This document shows positions 34,711 to 46,233 of a stretch of DNA of 64,000 bases, piece after piece (position 1 is the first letter of the stretch; each line of letters opens with the position of its first letter). Both the position numbers and the translations under genes were made by a program. Source of the DNA: Megalonaias nervosa (Eukaryota > Mollusca > Bivalvia > Unionida > Unionidae); the NCBI GenBank assembly GCA_016617855.1, contig JAECUM010094169.1, forward strand, positions 1-64,000, in the 5' to 3' direction. The notes under the pieces are model-generated. The model was not told the origin of the DNA. It worked only from the letters and a program-made list of their open reading frames with translations, and did no database searches.

Positions 34711-35262
34711 ATGCTGCCTTCTGGAAATCAACTCAAGCAATCCACGCAAGACCGTAGAAGCCGCGGTCATGTTAGCCGTCCACGTGCATATATACGTTTC
34801 AACACGTCTGCGAGACTTGTTGACTCTTTAGACGTCAACGGCTAGACTTCCTTGTATCTGCTAGCAACATTTACGACGGTTGGTACATATTTGCATGCGT
34901 TTGCACGACCATGGCGTGCTTTCACGCTGGGTTCGCGACCACGTATCCGATCATGTGGGAGAAACAAGACATCAGCCTAGTGTACTTCGTTGGGTGTTAA
35001 AACATCGAACCATCCATTTCGAGGCTGAGAAGTGAATTTGCCACAATGCTTGTTTGGTTAGGTAAGGTCTGACGATATTCAAGGCTCCACATGAGGAGAA
35101 AGTTCCATTGAATGTGATTCTGTTAATACGCGTTTAAACCCAACGAGATGGATTTGCAGTACGAGTTTTAATCTGGCATCCCACACAATATGAAGGCATG
35201 CTGATAAATATACAACAGTTGACATTCAGCATGAAATCTTTTTTTGTCTTGTTTTCTCTGCG

Positions 35263-35622
35263 TTGCAAAGCCGCAACCACCAAAGCATATTTCCGATTGA
35301 ATCAGTTCTATGCTTCCGAATTCGGTTTGTTTACTCGTCATTGGCCCGGTTAGATCCAGAAAATCTCAAAACGTTGTTGAATCCGATAATGCGATGCTTA
35401 AAGCGGCATTGGCTGTACGTGATTGCACCATCAGCGAACGAACAGTCATGTTATAACATACTCAGGGATTTAGCGACCGCCAGTGCATCTTCCATTCATA
35501 AATCCACGATGGACGCATTTTTCTTTTCTCTCGTGGACCTGGACGGTACGCATTGGATTGGGGTACTTCTGACAAGTGCATTAGAGATCGACCTGATATT
35601 TAGTAAAATGACTGCCCTGTGA
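35263..35622 (+). pseudogene. Unassigned open frame (119 codons) of relic 1
   Basis: The frame is open with DLDGTHWIGVLL near its end. The GTHW-type motif could be the histidine site of an adenain-like (Ulp1-type) cysteine protease, which such viruses encode. The spacing to an acidic residue and a cysteine cannot be confirmed, so I do not name it. A competing minus frame (36197-35673) is also open. Confidence 0.3.
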
Positions 35623-36199
35623 GTAAAGCCTATACATGTTGTCAATGCGAGAAAACTTGTTTACTCAACATATTACGGAAATGACCCTGGCGATGACGTC
35701 CGGTCTTTATTCACAACAGCGCTGCACTGATCGCCTAATAACTTGTAATGCGAGTAGCTGATAGCATCACAAGCGCTACTGCGGGCTGGCTGAAAAGGCG
35801 GTTCATTCAATTTGAGGTCGACTTTAACAATTAGCGAATCGGGAAGCAAACATTCGGCAGCTATAACCAAAGTCTGGCTTTCGTCCACGGCAACAATGCC
35901 AGCCCCGGCTGGTAAAATCATCAACAAAACTGCCCAACGACGTCTGGCTGAGACGGAACAAGATAATACCGATTCGATGATTGCAAATCTGGCAATGGGA
36001 GGCTGATTACGGTTGTAGGCGGGGCTGAAAGGGCATCGGATGAGATCAATAATGTATAAAATTTCACCATGGCGCAATTCTAGGATGTATCCGATCGTGC
36101 GTTCGACATAGTTGCGTCTGATCGAAGCGTTCGAGGTTACCAGCATTATTATTACCGAGCTAGGATCCCTAGTGAAGGTGAATGAACAGAATTGCAAAT

Positions 36200-37166
36200 G
36201 CTTGAGATCTTCTTTGAAATCGAGGGAAAACCGTGCAAGACGATGATAAACAGTTACGCCGAAGGCACCCGGGTCGGATTTATCAACAATGGCATCATGT
36301 TGTTGTTAAAAGCGCACGAGATCTCATCGACGGAAAGAAAATCGAACCATGATTAGACATTGTCGTTACCACGACATTTATCGGGCTCGAATGATACAAA
36401 AACGATTATACAAAAATCACTAGCCCGACTTTGATGTTTGGTAAAGGTGGAGCCGACCATGCAGACGATACCTTGCATATCTTACATCGGCATACAAAGG
36501 CTGATTTTCTTGACTCACAAACTGGTGGTATGCTTGTCAAACCTCGTATTGGCGGCGCCTGTACGCTGCTTAGCACCAACCCCAATTATAGCGCTGAGTT
36601 CACTTAGCGTCGAGGACAATTTTGTGAAGCACAGTTATTGTTTGCGTGTGTTATTCCTCTGTCTTATATTTTAACCAGAAAGGACGACGACAAAGATTCT
36701 AATTTTGTCGTGCTGGTATCACTGATGGTCAAGCTGTGTTGTCGAAATTAACATTTTGGATGCCTGTGGTAATCCCATCATAGGCCACTAAAGCGTGTTT
36801 GTTGTCGTTTTGACGTACGGCAACGATATCGTTTCTCGTGTTCACCACAGACTTAAAGCAAATCAACTTTCGGCAGTTTTCATGGCAAATAACTACCCAA
36901 CAAGGTATCACTGCACAAACATAAGTGTTCTTGGTGTTTCAAAATATGAATCGAGTAACCGCAGACAGTCCAGTAGCACAGCGAAATTTGTCAATTTAAG
37001 AGTGTATGACGTTTTTATGCGGTTAAACGGTGATCAGGAACGGTTTGAAGACATTCCGTCGATTGGGCCAATCAGGTCGCACAGCATATCACAAAATGTG
37101 GTCATATATGGGCCGGGATCATAACATCAACATAGGTTTGCAGATGTCCCAGAAATGTTTTACTAC
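36200..37166 (+). pseudogene. Major-capsid-like gene of relic 1, 5' part (decayed)
   Basis: About 36640-36675 reads VIPLSYIL, resembling the PLSHIF box that ends the first part of double-jelly-roll major capsid proteins. 36871-36952 reads SAVFMANNYP in one frame and a VFQNMN-like word in another. It aligns with 59786-59850 (minus) of relic 2 through the shared word 'tttcaaaatatgaatc'. The gene is cut at 37166 by a solo LTR. Several stops and frame changes are present. Confidence 0.6.
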
Positions 37167-38099
37167 TGTTACGTATATGTAATTACATTGCTTCTTTGTT
37201 AGTTTTAAATTCTGTTTTTTACATTTTATTGTAAGGATAATATTTTTACTGGATTTGATATTTGTTCCAGTAAATTTAGTTCTGTTCTTTTAGTCTTATT
37301 AGAACGCAAAAATATTGCTTTATTACTAATTTTAGCTAACCTAGTTCTTAACCTTGTTTTCGATTTTGTAAACACTGAATGAAAATAATTGGTTAGTACT
37401 AAGGTCATGTTCGGTCCACGTGTTAGCTAAGTTGTAAACAGCCTTTCTTTTATATTTATTTCCATCGTGAGAATCTGATTCTTAGCTAGGGCTATTTTGG
37501 CCTACGTGTAAATTGGCATTTATTTTATTGCGCTGTTCGATGATTAAGTGACCACGTGACCCATCACGCGGGTCTGAAATGATGTTTTAGTTGGGTTTAA
37601 TACTCATATCTCAGTGAAATTTTGTCAGTCGTAAAATTGTACCTTTGGGCTCAAGGTATTTGTCTTGTTGTTGCCATTTGAGTTGATTTCCGTATTTAAA
37701 ATAATTTATTCACCCTGCGAAATACTTTTCTTCAACCAAATACTTGGACAAAGACATTCACTAAATTATTTGTAATTCTAAAGCCGGAATTATATTCTTG
37801 GTGACTCAACTAGGAACTGTTGACACATCAACACAAACTGGTTATAGTGGACGTCATCGCCTTCCATATTGGAACTTCATCGAGATTCGAACCTGGATTC
37901 AATTAGAACTGTTTAGTGATAGGACTTATATTTTTGAATTCTAGGATTAATTTTTGGTTTATAGTCACAAACCGTAAGTCCTATTTCATATTTTTACATT
38001 GTTTCCAAGGGAAATAAACTATTTTGTTAAAACTTACAAAGCTTGTTGGCTTCACTTTTTTATTTTGTTACTTTTGTACGAGCCTACACGTAACACTAC
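37163..38099 (+). mobile_element. Solo LTR of a Gmr1-like element, 4-bp target-site duplication, inside the capsid-like gene
   Basis: 37167-38095 (929 bases) starts TGTTACGTATATGTAATT and ends CCTACACGTAACA. It is the same LTR type as 26666-27586 but in the opposite orientation. It includes matching inner words such as 'gtcatcgccttcca' and 'acaaagcttgttgg'. The flanks 'ctac' at 37163-37166 and 38096-38099 are a perfect 4-bp target duplication. No internal element sequence is next to it, so it is a solo LTR left by recombination. Confidence 0.88.
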
Positions 38100-38330
38100 G
38101 TTGTACCTGATTTATTACCTTTTCGTTGCAACACTTATATCTGTCCAGGCAGTTCGTCGTCGACATGCACATGTAATTCAGCACCCCATCCCCAATTACA
38201 GATGCATTGCTGTGATCCTCTCGGATAAGAATTTTGTTGGAGAAATGAGTTGTCGAATGAGGGTGGATGGCATCTCTGTAAAGTTCGTTGTTTTTTTCTC
38301 AGAGCAGTAGTAGGCATTTATACCTGGAGC
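38100..38330 (+). pseudogene. Major-capsid-like gene of relic 1, 3' part after the solo LTR
   Basis: 'gttgtacctgatttattacc' at 38099-38118 and the following 'cttttcgttgcaacac' align with 'attgtaccccattgatta' and 'cttttcattggaacac' of relic 2 (59615-59570, minus). Without the LTR the gene of relic 1 is therefore continuous with its relative. Later words 'cgacatg' and 'tgtaatt' are also shared. Confidence 0.6.
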
Positions 38331-38454
38331 GTTTTAAAAAATGTCGCACCAGTGTAAGTTTGTCACACTGAGTCTAGGTCAATTCTAAAATGATGTCAAC
38401 CGCGATGAAAAAACAAACGTGAGTTCATTTCAAACTTTCCCCGGACAAGTTATC

Positions 38455-39045
38455 CGTGTAGTTGCTGATAATCAACGTGATGGCTTCACCATTCGACGTT
38501 CCACGGGCGCCAGTGCTCGAAGCGAAGTTTCTGGACGACAAAGGCGTCCGCCTCTATTTTATTCAACGCTGCTGTCGCAAACATGAAAGACGGTCCAATG
38601 TGCGGCAATCTCGTCGTTGAAGCACTGCGTGCACTTTCGGAAACACCAATCATGTGCGCGCTTGCTGAGTTTGCATTATGAAAGACTACGTCACTTAGAA
38701 GGGACACTTGAATGTATATACGAAAATGCCAGTTGACATTTACAGACGTGCGAAAGTACTGACCCGACAGGGAGGCGCCAATGTGGTTTAAACCAGGGAC
38801 AGAGTTGAACAACCGGGTTGTTGTTAGCGTCGACCCAAATGACCTTGTGATTTTTTCAAGATAGAACTGTAAAACTGCAAACGTCAAACGTGGACATCAA
38901 CGACGTTGTTTTGAAGCCGCGAGGAGCCATCGCAATAAACCTGGCCAAAATCAATTAAAACGAGGGAATCGGATACTCTGGTATGTCGGTTACCTTTATC
39001 AAAGACAACGTCGATGTTGCCAACGTTGAGACGAAACAATAAAAG
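38455..39045 (+). pseudogene. Second virion-like gene of relic 1 (unassigned)
   Basis: Segments in three shifting frames look coding: MASPFDVPRAPVLEAKF, then NLVVEALRALSETPIM, then KLQTSNVDINDVVLKP, then GMSVTFIKDNVDVANVE with a stop. The DNA aligns with 58770-58130 (minus) of relic 2, sharing 'aaaggcgtc', 'ttttattcaacgct' and 'gccttgtgattt'-like words in order. A minor capsid or penton role would fit its position after the capsid-like gene, but I cannot show it. Confidence 0.5.
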
Positions 39046-39219
39046 TTATTTATGAGCTATCTACCCTACCTTCACCAATTCGCTTAGCAAGTGGGTCGAC
39101 CGCAGTTAAGGGAATATTAACTTGCAAAGCAGAGGAGAAAAAGAACTGGCTCATTGCTTTCAGTGCGGCATTAGCTGGCTTCGATCCTTTGGTCGTACTT
39201 GTTTGTCTTATCCGAAACT

Positions 39220-40140
39220 AGACGCAGGTGTGTTACAAGAACAATAATGATATATGGTAATGGTGTACCAATATCGCTTGTCTTCACCCACGACGTTTCA
39301 GGAGTTTTTTCACATTTATTTTATCGACATCATTGGCCGCCAGAGACGGAATTCAGTTTGAAGGATCCATCATCTGTCTAAACAGGTACTTAACCATCTT
39401 TGGTGTCTGTGTTTAAGATACATCATTACATATCTGTAATGGATCCTGAACAACCATGAGATAAAAATCTTGAGGTATTTAACTGTCATGTCAACATCGA
39501 TGTTGATTTTGTTCATGAATATCCGCGTGACAACGACATTAACAGACCTTCATATATACCCAGATGTAATCTACGCAAGGGCCAGATAGAAATCGACCGT
39601 TGGAACCGCTCCGATGTATCATTACTGTACCAACTGGAGGCCAACTTGGAATGAGCGCATTAACACGCAAAAACGCCCTGTCTCTGACCACGTCGAGCAT
39701 GAACACATCCCGGGATTGTTTCTAAAGCGATAATTAATATTCACCGGCAAACCCACCGTGATAAAAGTATCCGTCAATTACATCGAATCAACAATAACTC
39801 GACCACCGAAAGGAAAAAAAGCCAGACTGATATTCAAAAAATACGTACTTGTTCGTGTAACAGTTATTCGTCGAAAACGAAGACCATAGTTGTTGACACA
39901 ATGCAGGGGCGCAATCAATGTAGTTCTTGAAAAAACGTAAAAGAGTGCAAACAACATTAATATTCCACGTGAAAATATTTTCTATGATTACACAGCAGTT
40001 TTATCAGAAAAGAAATATAATTTGTTGGAAGTACTTGTGCGTCTTGCACCAGAGCAAGGCCAACCTGTCGAACAATTACTTAGCGACGACATTATTGATA
40101 GACGAAGTCTAATGGACCCTCAGAACTACCGAACCAAAAC
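39220..40140 (+). pseudogene. Last gene of relic 1 (unassigned)
   Basis: Pieces match the last gene of relic 2. RKGQIEIDRWNRSDV corresponds to a KGETEINNWDHDEV-like piece there. STITRPPKGKKARLIFKK corresponds to STHPRREKSRLSFNK. YNLLEVLVRLAPEQG (about 40017-40061) corresponds to NNWLEVRVGVAPEGD. The function is unknown. The frame is broken in several places. Confidence 0.5.
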
Positions 40141-41109
40141 AATCAGTTGAAGCGGAATGACTGATGAGAGATGAAATCTCCAAGGAAAACGTTTAACTCG
40201 TGAAATATAAATGCATGTCTTTATTTTTATTTCCTCTTTTAGGACATTAATAACAAGACGTACAATTACATATATAAATCACACTCTCACACGTATACTC
40301 ATACATATAAATCAAGAACACATACATATATAAGTGGGATTACATTACATATGTGAATTATTGACAGCGTTTTCTACAGATAAATGGGACATTTGTATAT
40401 TCTCAAACTCAATATAACAATCCAATTATCAACAACTAGGATATGTATTACATGAACAGTTATATTAAAACGTAATCAATGCTGTCAAGTTATCGGTGAA
40501 GTAACCCAGCGGGATAATTTTGAGTTTATTCGTTCATTTTCATTTCGTTAGTTAGCCATTTAAAGAAAACAAAAACACCAGCAAACAAACAAAAACTTTC
40601 TGATTAGTTGCAAAATGTATGGAAGCTTCCTGCAGAAAATATTGCAGCTGACATCATAAAATCTCTGTAGACTTCGGGGTCATTCAGTCCACATGAGTAT
40701 GGGAATTATCTCCTTGATAATTGTATGTACCACATACAATATTAAAACACTTGTTAATATGCGGCCAATATCGATCCATCATTCTTTGTGTTTTTGAACA
40801 AAAGATATGCACATGAGTAATAACATCAGTGTACGGAGTGTTGCAATGTTGACAATTACAAAAATATCATACTGTATGGAGTGACCAGAAATTTGACAAA
40901 ATATTTTTATGCTCTTTGTTTGACCTTGGTATTTGCAAGAAAATGGCGGGTTTAATAAAATGATGTACATTTTTAATCTTCGAAGGGATGGATAGTTAAA
41001 GCACATGTGCTTAAAGCGATTATTCTCATATTAATTTATGGTGTTTTATACAAAGTGCTTCCATTCCTTCTTAGCCGGAAAGGTCTTATTTTATAAAAGC
41101 ATTAAAATA
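40141..41109. other. No gene seen
   Basis: AT-rich sequence with diffuse 'cacatacatata'-like words near 40260-40330. No supported feature. Confidence 0.45.
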
Positions 41110-41690
41110 AACGTCTTTCAAGTCGTAATATGAAGAACACACATTACGGAGCTTAATAGATGCACTGGACGGTACAATATACGACACATTACGGAGTTTA
41201 ATAGACGCTGGACGGTACAATATACGACACATTACGGAGTTTAATAGAGAGACACTGGACGGTACAATATACGACACATTACGGAGTTTAATAGAGAGAC
41301 ACTGGACGATATAATATACGACACATTACGGAGTTTAATAGAGAGACACTGGACGGTACAATATACGACACATTACGGAGATTAATAGAGAGACACTGGA
41401 CGGTACAATATACGACACATTACGGAGATTAATAGAGAGACACTGGACGGTACAATATACGACACATTACGGAGTTTAATAGAGAGACACTGGACGGTAC
41501 AATATACGACACATTACGGAGTTTAATAGAGAGACAGTGGACGGCACAATATACGACACATTACGGAGTTTAATAGAGAGACAGTGGACGGCACAATATA
41601 CGACACATTACGGAGTTTAATAGAGAGACACTGGACGGTACAATATACGACACATTACGGAGTTTAATAGAAACACACTGAACAGTACAA
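41110..41690. repeat. Minisatellite, 47-bp unit (about 12 copies), highly uniform
   Basis: The unit is 'acattacggagtttaataga', 'gagacactggacggtacaat' and 'atacgac'. Most inner copies differ by only one or two bases, so the array is young or kept homogeneous. The first two copies are shortened. Confidence 0.93.
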
Positions 41691-42309
41691 TTCCGAAGAA
41701 ACACTTATTCATGCCTGAATGTAACTGTAGCGAAATTATTTTACTAGCCTCACCGGTTGATATCGATAAAGAACACATATAAGGAATAAATCCCATTTTG
41801 TTTAATACCGTCATTCCTACAAAGAAAGGTATACAGTCTCATTAAAATATTTTATTCTATACAACGTATTCTCCAGGCATATGACATTATTTGCAAAGGA
41901 AATTGAGCTTTCTTTTTATCAGTTTGAGGGACAGCACGGTTCAGTCCAAGCATGCTTTCTTTCATTGTAGACCTGAATGTCCTTCACACATTGATGCTGA
42001 ATTATTCCAGTCTTTTAATGCCTTTAGATCCAATCTTTGACTATACCTCGCAACCATAAATCGCTGTTGGAATAATATATTTTATACAGACTTGCAGTGG
42101 TTAAGGGGTTTAATTTACATTTCGTTTTCCTGATAAGGGAATGTAGCGATGTTCTTCCTTTTGAACATGCTGCTTCCATTTTTGCTACGTACCTCGTATA
42201 AGAGCTCATGAGGATGCCTACGTGTTCGGTATTTCGGGGAAACCAGAATAAAGTTTGGACAGACTCTCCTATTGAAATTGCAGCCTCTCTTCTATCTTTT
42301 TCGTTTGAA

Positions 42310-42342
<33 letters not shown>
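42310..42342. repeat. (GAT)n microsatellite
   Basis: Eleven GAT-type triplets directly next to the (TG)n tail of the SINE. Confidence 0.9.
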
Positions 42343-42343
<1 letters not shown>

Positions 42344-42354
42344 TGTGTGTGTGT

Positions 42355-42396
<42 letters not shown>

Positions 42397-42622
42397 TTTG
42401 GATTTTTTAACGTAGCTTTTTTAACGTGGCATCATATCCCACCCAGTCACATTATCCTGACACCAGGCCGACCAGTCCTAACACTAACATCTTAATGCTG
42501 AGCGCCAAGCGAGGCAGCTAGTACCATTTTCATAAGTCTTTGGTATGACGCGGCCAGGGTTCGAACACTCAACCTCCGGCATCCTAGGTGGACGCTCTAA
42601 CCACTTAGACCACCGGAGCGGT
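42343..42622 (-). mobile_element. SINE family A copy inside the LINE relic
   Basis: On the minus strand the tRNA-like head starts at about 42622 ('ggtctaagtggttagagcgt', B box 'tgttcgaaccctgg'). The body matches the family ('cccacccagtcacattatcc' on plus) and the (CA)n tail is seen as (TG)n at 42343-42394. Part of the body between 'aacgtagctttttt' and 'catatcccac' is deleted compared with other copies. Confidence 0.88.
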
Positions 42623-42718
42623 CCGCTTAGAGATGACAGTGAAACTCTTCCTTTCATTGATTGTAAAACTCCAGCTTACCAAGTACAAGTGAGCGATTCA
42701 ATGCATTGCTTGAAAATC

Positions 42719-42733
42719 GGGGGGGGGGGGGGG
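42719..42733. repeat. Poly(G) run
   Basis: Fifteen consecutive G residues within the LINE relic. Confidence 0.95.
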
Positions 42734-42767
42734 CTGTCGCAGGGTTTCCAGAAGAAAATGATCCAAC

Positions 42768-43235
42768 GAGTAGTATAGAGAAATGCCGATTCTGGACCAC
42801 TTTTTAACAAGAGAAGTTTTTGATACCACATAACGCTTTAATTTAAGCATCAAAATTTGACAAAATCGATTTAGCCCATTCTGACAGTTCAGTCTTCAGA
42901 ATAATTTTTATACAAAGAACAGGCAAATAAAGCCTTTAGTGATACTATTGTAAAATACTCAAAATAAAGCGGTTACGATTTTCCAGAGGCGAATACCTAT
43001 CACGTAGTAATTAAAAATAAAAATGAATTCGAGAAGAGTAGAAGCATTTGCAGGAGCATTTAAAGAATCCTTTATTTGCAAATTGTACTCACTAGTTAGA
43101 TGTTTTATATCTTTTAAAACGCGGGATTGTAAATCGATTTTGTCAAATTTTGATGCTTAAATTAAAGCGTTATGTGGTATCAAAAACTTCTCTAGTTAAA
43201 AAGTGGTCCAGAAGCGGCATTTCTCTATACTACTC
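42768..43235. mobile_element. Foldback/MITE element with 106-bp terminal inverted repeats
   Basis: The left arm 42768-42873 begins 'gagtagtatagagaaatgcc'. It is repeated as reverse complement at 43130-43235 with only a few mismatches ('gccgattctgg' against 'gccgcttctgg', 'taacaag' against 'taactag'). The 256-base interior has no reading frame. It is inserted in the LINE relic. The flanks share only 'aac', so the target duplication is short or lost and the superfamily is undetermined. Confidence 0.88.
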
Positions 43236-44110
43236 AACGGGTTATTCCCAATCTGGAATCATTCAACAACTTTAACATGTCATTGATATATACCAGGTAC
43301 AGAAGCGTGTAAAGAGCCCCACCTTGGTTAACACCTTGCCTGCTTCATATAGGCTTAGATTTAATGTCCTTTATAGTTGACAATGTTATTAGAATATGAT
43401 TCCTTAATTGCAGTGAGGAATTTGCCAGTAATTCCCAATAGAGCAAGCTTTCTGAAACGTCCCTCGTGCAATACAGTGACAAACTCCTTCCTGGTGTCCA
43501 AAATGCGTCATAGGCTTTTGATTCTAATTCCAGGTTAGCGAAGATAGTTTCATATAAGTTAAACGATGCTGTCATAGAACTCAATCCCTTTTGGAAGCCC
43601 TGTTTTTTGAGTATTGGGAATTTTTTTTACCATGTATTATATCTAACACATACACATTTTTCAAATAGTTTGCACAAAACAGGTGGCAAAGATAGAGCCC
43701 TGTAGCTGTCAATGTCATTTGTACACTTTCCTCCGCCTTTGTAGATTGGTATAATTATGCCGAATTTCCAGTCAAATGGTGTTTGGCAGCTTTTAGTATC
43801 GCATTGAATAGATTTGTAATAACTTCTATCAGATTTCGGCCCCCGTACCTTATATGCTCGTTCTGTACACCATTTAACCCCTGATATTTACGTAGCTTAA
43901 GTTGTTTTATTGATGCTGTAATTTCAGCATTTGAAGATCGGTTTCCTTATTCACCGTAGTGCTACGAATGAAACATTCTATGGGGTGTACAGGTGTTTTG
44001 CATTTTCTGACAAAACAGTTAGCTCTCTCCTGTGGATTAGTTGCCGTTTCTCCATCAAATTTGAATTCTGAGTCGCATATAAATTTTTCAGATCAGTTTC
44101 GAATATTGAC

Positions 44111-45120
44111 CTTTGTCAAAACTTAAACACTATGTTTAATTGGAATGTCATGTTCAATTTGATTTTGTTTATGTACCTGATTAAATTGTTATATTTTACA
44201 TACGGGTGCGGCGGGCTGTGTCTCTTATTTTGTGTGACGTCATTCTAGAAGAAACGACCGTCTACTAATTTCGAAGTGTAATGACTGCATTTTAAAAAAA
44301 AAATAAAAATGACAGATATTTCAGTCCCAAACTAGGATTATAAAAACCGTAATAAAGGCGAGCGTTTCTCTTTTTTAATTTGTAAGTGTTAAAGATGCAG
44401 AAAACAGAGATTTGATTATTATACTGTATCAAATACGGAAGAGCTTTCCGAAGAAAAACCATACTGCTCTTTCTGATTTCCTTTAAAGCACATTACAAGC
44501 AATGGAATAAAAACAAACGCGTCTTAACGTTAAAAAGGATTTAAATATATGACTTAGGAAAATGAGAGAGAGAAGAAAAATAATATTGCACATTACGTCG
44601 TCCCCTTTCACACGGTACAGAAATTGTGAACTTCCAACATACATACTGCAATTACATATATTCATTAAACCTTTGTTTTATATCTTGATGATGGAGAAAG
44701 TATAAAATATCAAGTAGAACGTTGAGAAATTTTGTGTTTGGAGAGGAGATGTTATATTTATAGGGGTCTGAGTCCACCATGTACCACTTAAAAGTACTGT
44801 AGGCTATTTACGAAGACGTATTGTCGATAACTGTGACTAAAGATAGGCAACTGATATATGTGGTCTGTCACTGTATGGAATATAATATACAAGTTGGAAA
44901 GTTGCTGGGGTAATTCTTCAGCGTTTGAATGAACATTATGTCTTTATTCTTTCTAATATTTTATCATGATATTTTTTCTCTCGATCTGTCTATGATAATC
45001 TTGACAATATGCTAGCTTTAGTAGTTTCAATTTCTTAAATTTTCAAGCGAAAAATTATTCCTTTCATGCAAACCTATTGATAATTTTCTACACTACTATA
45101 TACTGTGTAAGATAGCGAGT
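44111..45120. other. No feature seen
   Basis: AT-rich sequence, no array and no supported frame. A remnant of the LINE 5' part could lie at its left side. Confidence 0.4.
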
Positions 45121-45305
45121 TATTTGTTTTTATTGGAACGTCACTACAGCATCCATATCATGGACATGTAATACCTGTACCAAATAGTTCTAGTGGAACG
45201 TCGCTACAGCATCCATATCATGGGCATGTAATACCTGTACCAACTTGTTCTAGTGGAACGTTGCTACAGCATCCATACCATGGGCATGTAATACCTTTAC
45301 AACTT
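45121..45305. repeat. 60-bp tandem repeat, three copies
   Basis: The unit contains 'gttctagtggaacgtcgcta' and 'cagcatccatatcatgggca' with 'tgtaatacctgtaccaactt'. Three copies are present. Confidence 0.9.
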
Positions 45306-45344
45306 GTTTTCAGGATCGTCCTTTTAAACGCAGTTATTCATAAA

Positions 45345-46233
45345 CGATGCAATATAAACGTGTAGTAACAACGGATGTGACGTTTCGAAGCCATGGAATA
45401 TTCATGCAATATAAACGTATAGTAACAACAAATGTGACGTTTCGAAGCCATGGAATATTCATGCAATATAAACGTATAGTAACAACGGATGTGACGTTTC
45501 GAAGCCTTGGAATATTCATGCAATATAAACGTATAGTAACAACAAATGTGACGTTTCGAAGGCTTGGAATATTCATGCCATATAAACGCATAGTATCAAC
45601 TGATGTGACGTTTCGAAGCCATGGAGTATTCATGCAATATGAACGTATAGTAACAACGGATGTGACGTTTCGAAGCCATGGAATATTCATGCAATATAAA
45701 CGTATAGTAACAACGGATATGAAATTTCGAAGCCATGGAATATTCATGCAATATAAACGTATAGTAACAACTGATGTGACGTTTCGAAGCCTTGGAATAT
45801 TCATGCAATATAAACGTATAGTAACAACGAATGTGACATTTCGAAGGCTTGGAATATTTATGCAATATAAACGTATAGTAGCAACGAATGTGACGTTTCG
45901 AAGGCTTGGAATATTCATGCAATATAAACGCATAGTAACAACGGATGTGACGTTTCGAAGCCATGGAATATTCATGCAATATAAACGTATAGTGACAACG
46001 GATGTGAAATTTTGAAGCCATGGAATATTCATGCAATATAAACGTATAGTAACAACGGATGTGAAATTTTGAAGCCTTGGAATATTCATGCAATATAAAC
46101 GTATAGTAACAACGAATGTGACATTTTGAAGGCTTGGAATATTCATGCAATATAAGCGTATAGTAACAACGGATGTAACGTTTCGAAGCCTTGGAATATT
46201 CATGAAATATAAACGTATAGTAATAATTTGATT
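45345..46233. repeat. Minisatellite, 57-bp unit (about 16 copies)
   Basis: The unit is 'acgtatagtaacaacggatg', 'tgacgtttcgaagccatgga' and 'atattcatgcaatataa'. Because 57 is 19 codons and the unit lacks stops in several frames, it yields the longest open frame of the window: 307 codons on minus (46257-45334), another of 184 on minus, and 222 on plus. All are pure 19-residue repeats and I do not regard any as a gene. Confidence 0.93.

Larger units (their letters stand above)
34300..40140 (+). pseudogene. Virus-like relic 1 (Polinton/adintovirus-type structural block), plus strand
   Basis: The block shows coding-like segments with many stops and frame changes. Its plus strand aligns by eye with the minus strand of 61.1-56.8 kb through at least three gene segments in the same order: a capsid-like gene, a second virion-like gene and a last gene. 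I found no DNA polymerase or integrase here. The identification rests on short motifs typical of double-jelly-roll major capsid proteins (see the sub-entries) and on the colinear second copy. The outer ends are not defined: a truncated LTR abuts the left side, and no terminal repeats are visible. Relatives are endogenous viruses or large transposons of animals; this copy cannot be functional. Confidence 0.65.
41890..44110 (-). pseudogene. LINE relic (reverse transcriptase), split by a SINE and a foldback element
   Basis: Minus-strand pieces run in LINE order. 44110-43650 includes NGVQNEHIRYGG, then VITNLFNAILKAAK, then IIPIYKGGGKC and YRALSLPPVLCKLFEKC, the fingers of a reverse transcriptase. 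43584-43255 includes AFWTPGR (a worn D-T-R-K-A-F site), a LLGITGKFLTAIKESYSN-like piece and LYLVYINDML. 42767-42623 holds the part with SFTINERKSFTV. 42345-41890 holds EHVGILMSSYTRYVAKMEAA and LNPLTTASLYKIYYSN. The frames shift repeatedly and the YADD box is not seen, so the copy is dead. It resembles the CR1/Jockey-like group by eye, unconfirmed. Confidence 0.75.

Noticed and set aside
35673..36308. Minus-strand frame of about 210 codons as the real gene of relic 1
   Set aside because: All matches to relic 2 run on the plus strand. The minus frame has no motif, and I regard it as antisense chance, though a small doubt remains.
38486..38887. 133-codon minus frame
   Set aside because: The plus strand here aligns with relic 2 and has the coding-like segments; this is its shadow.
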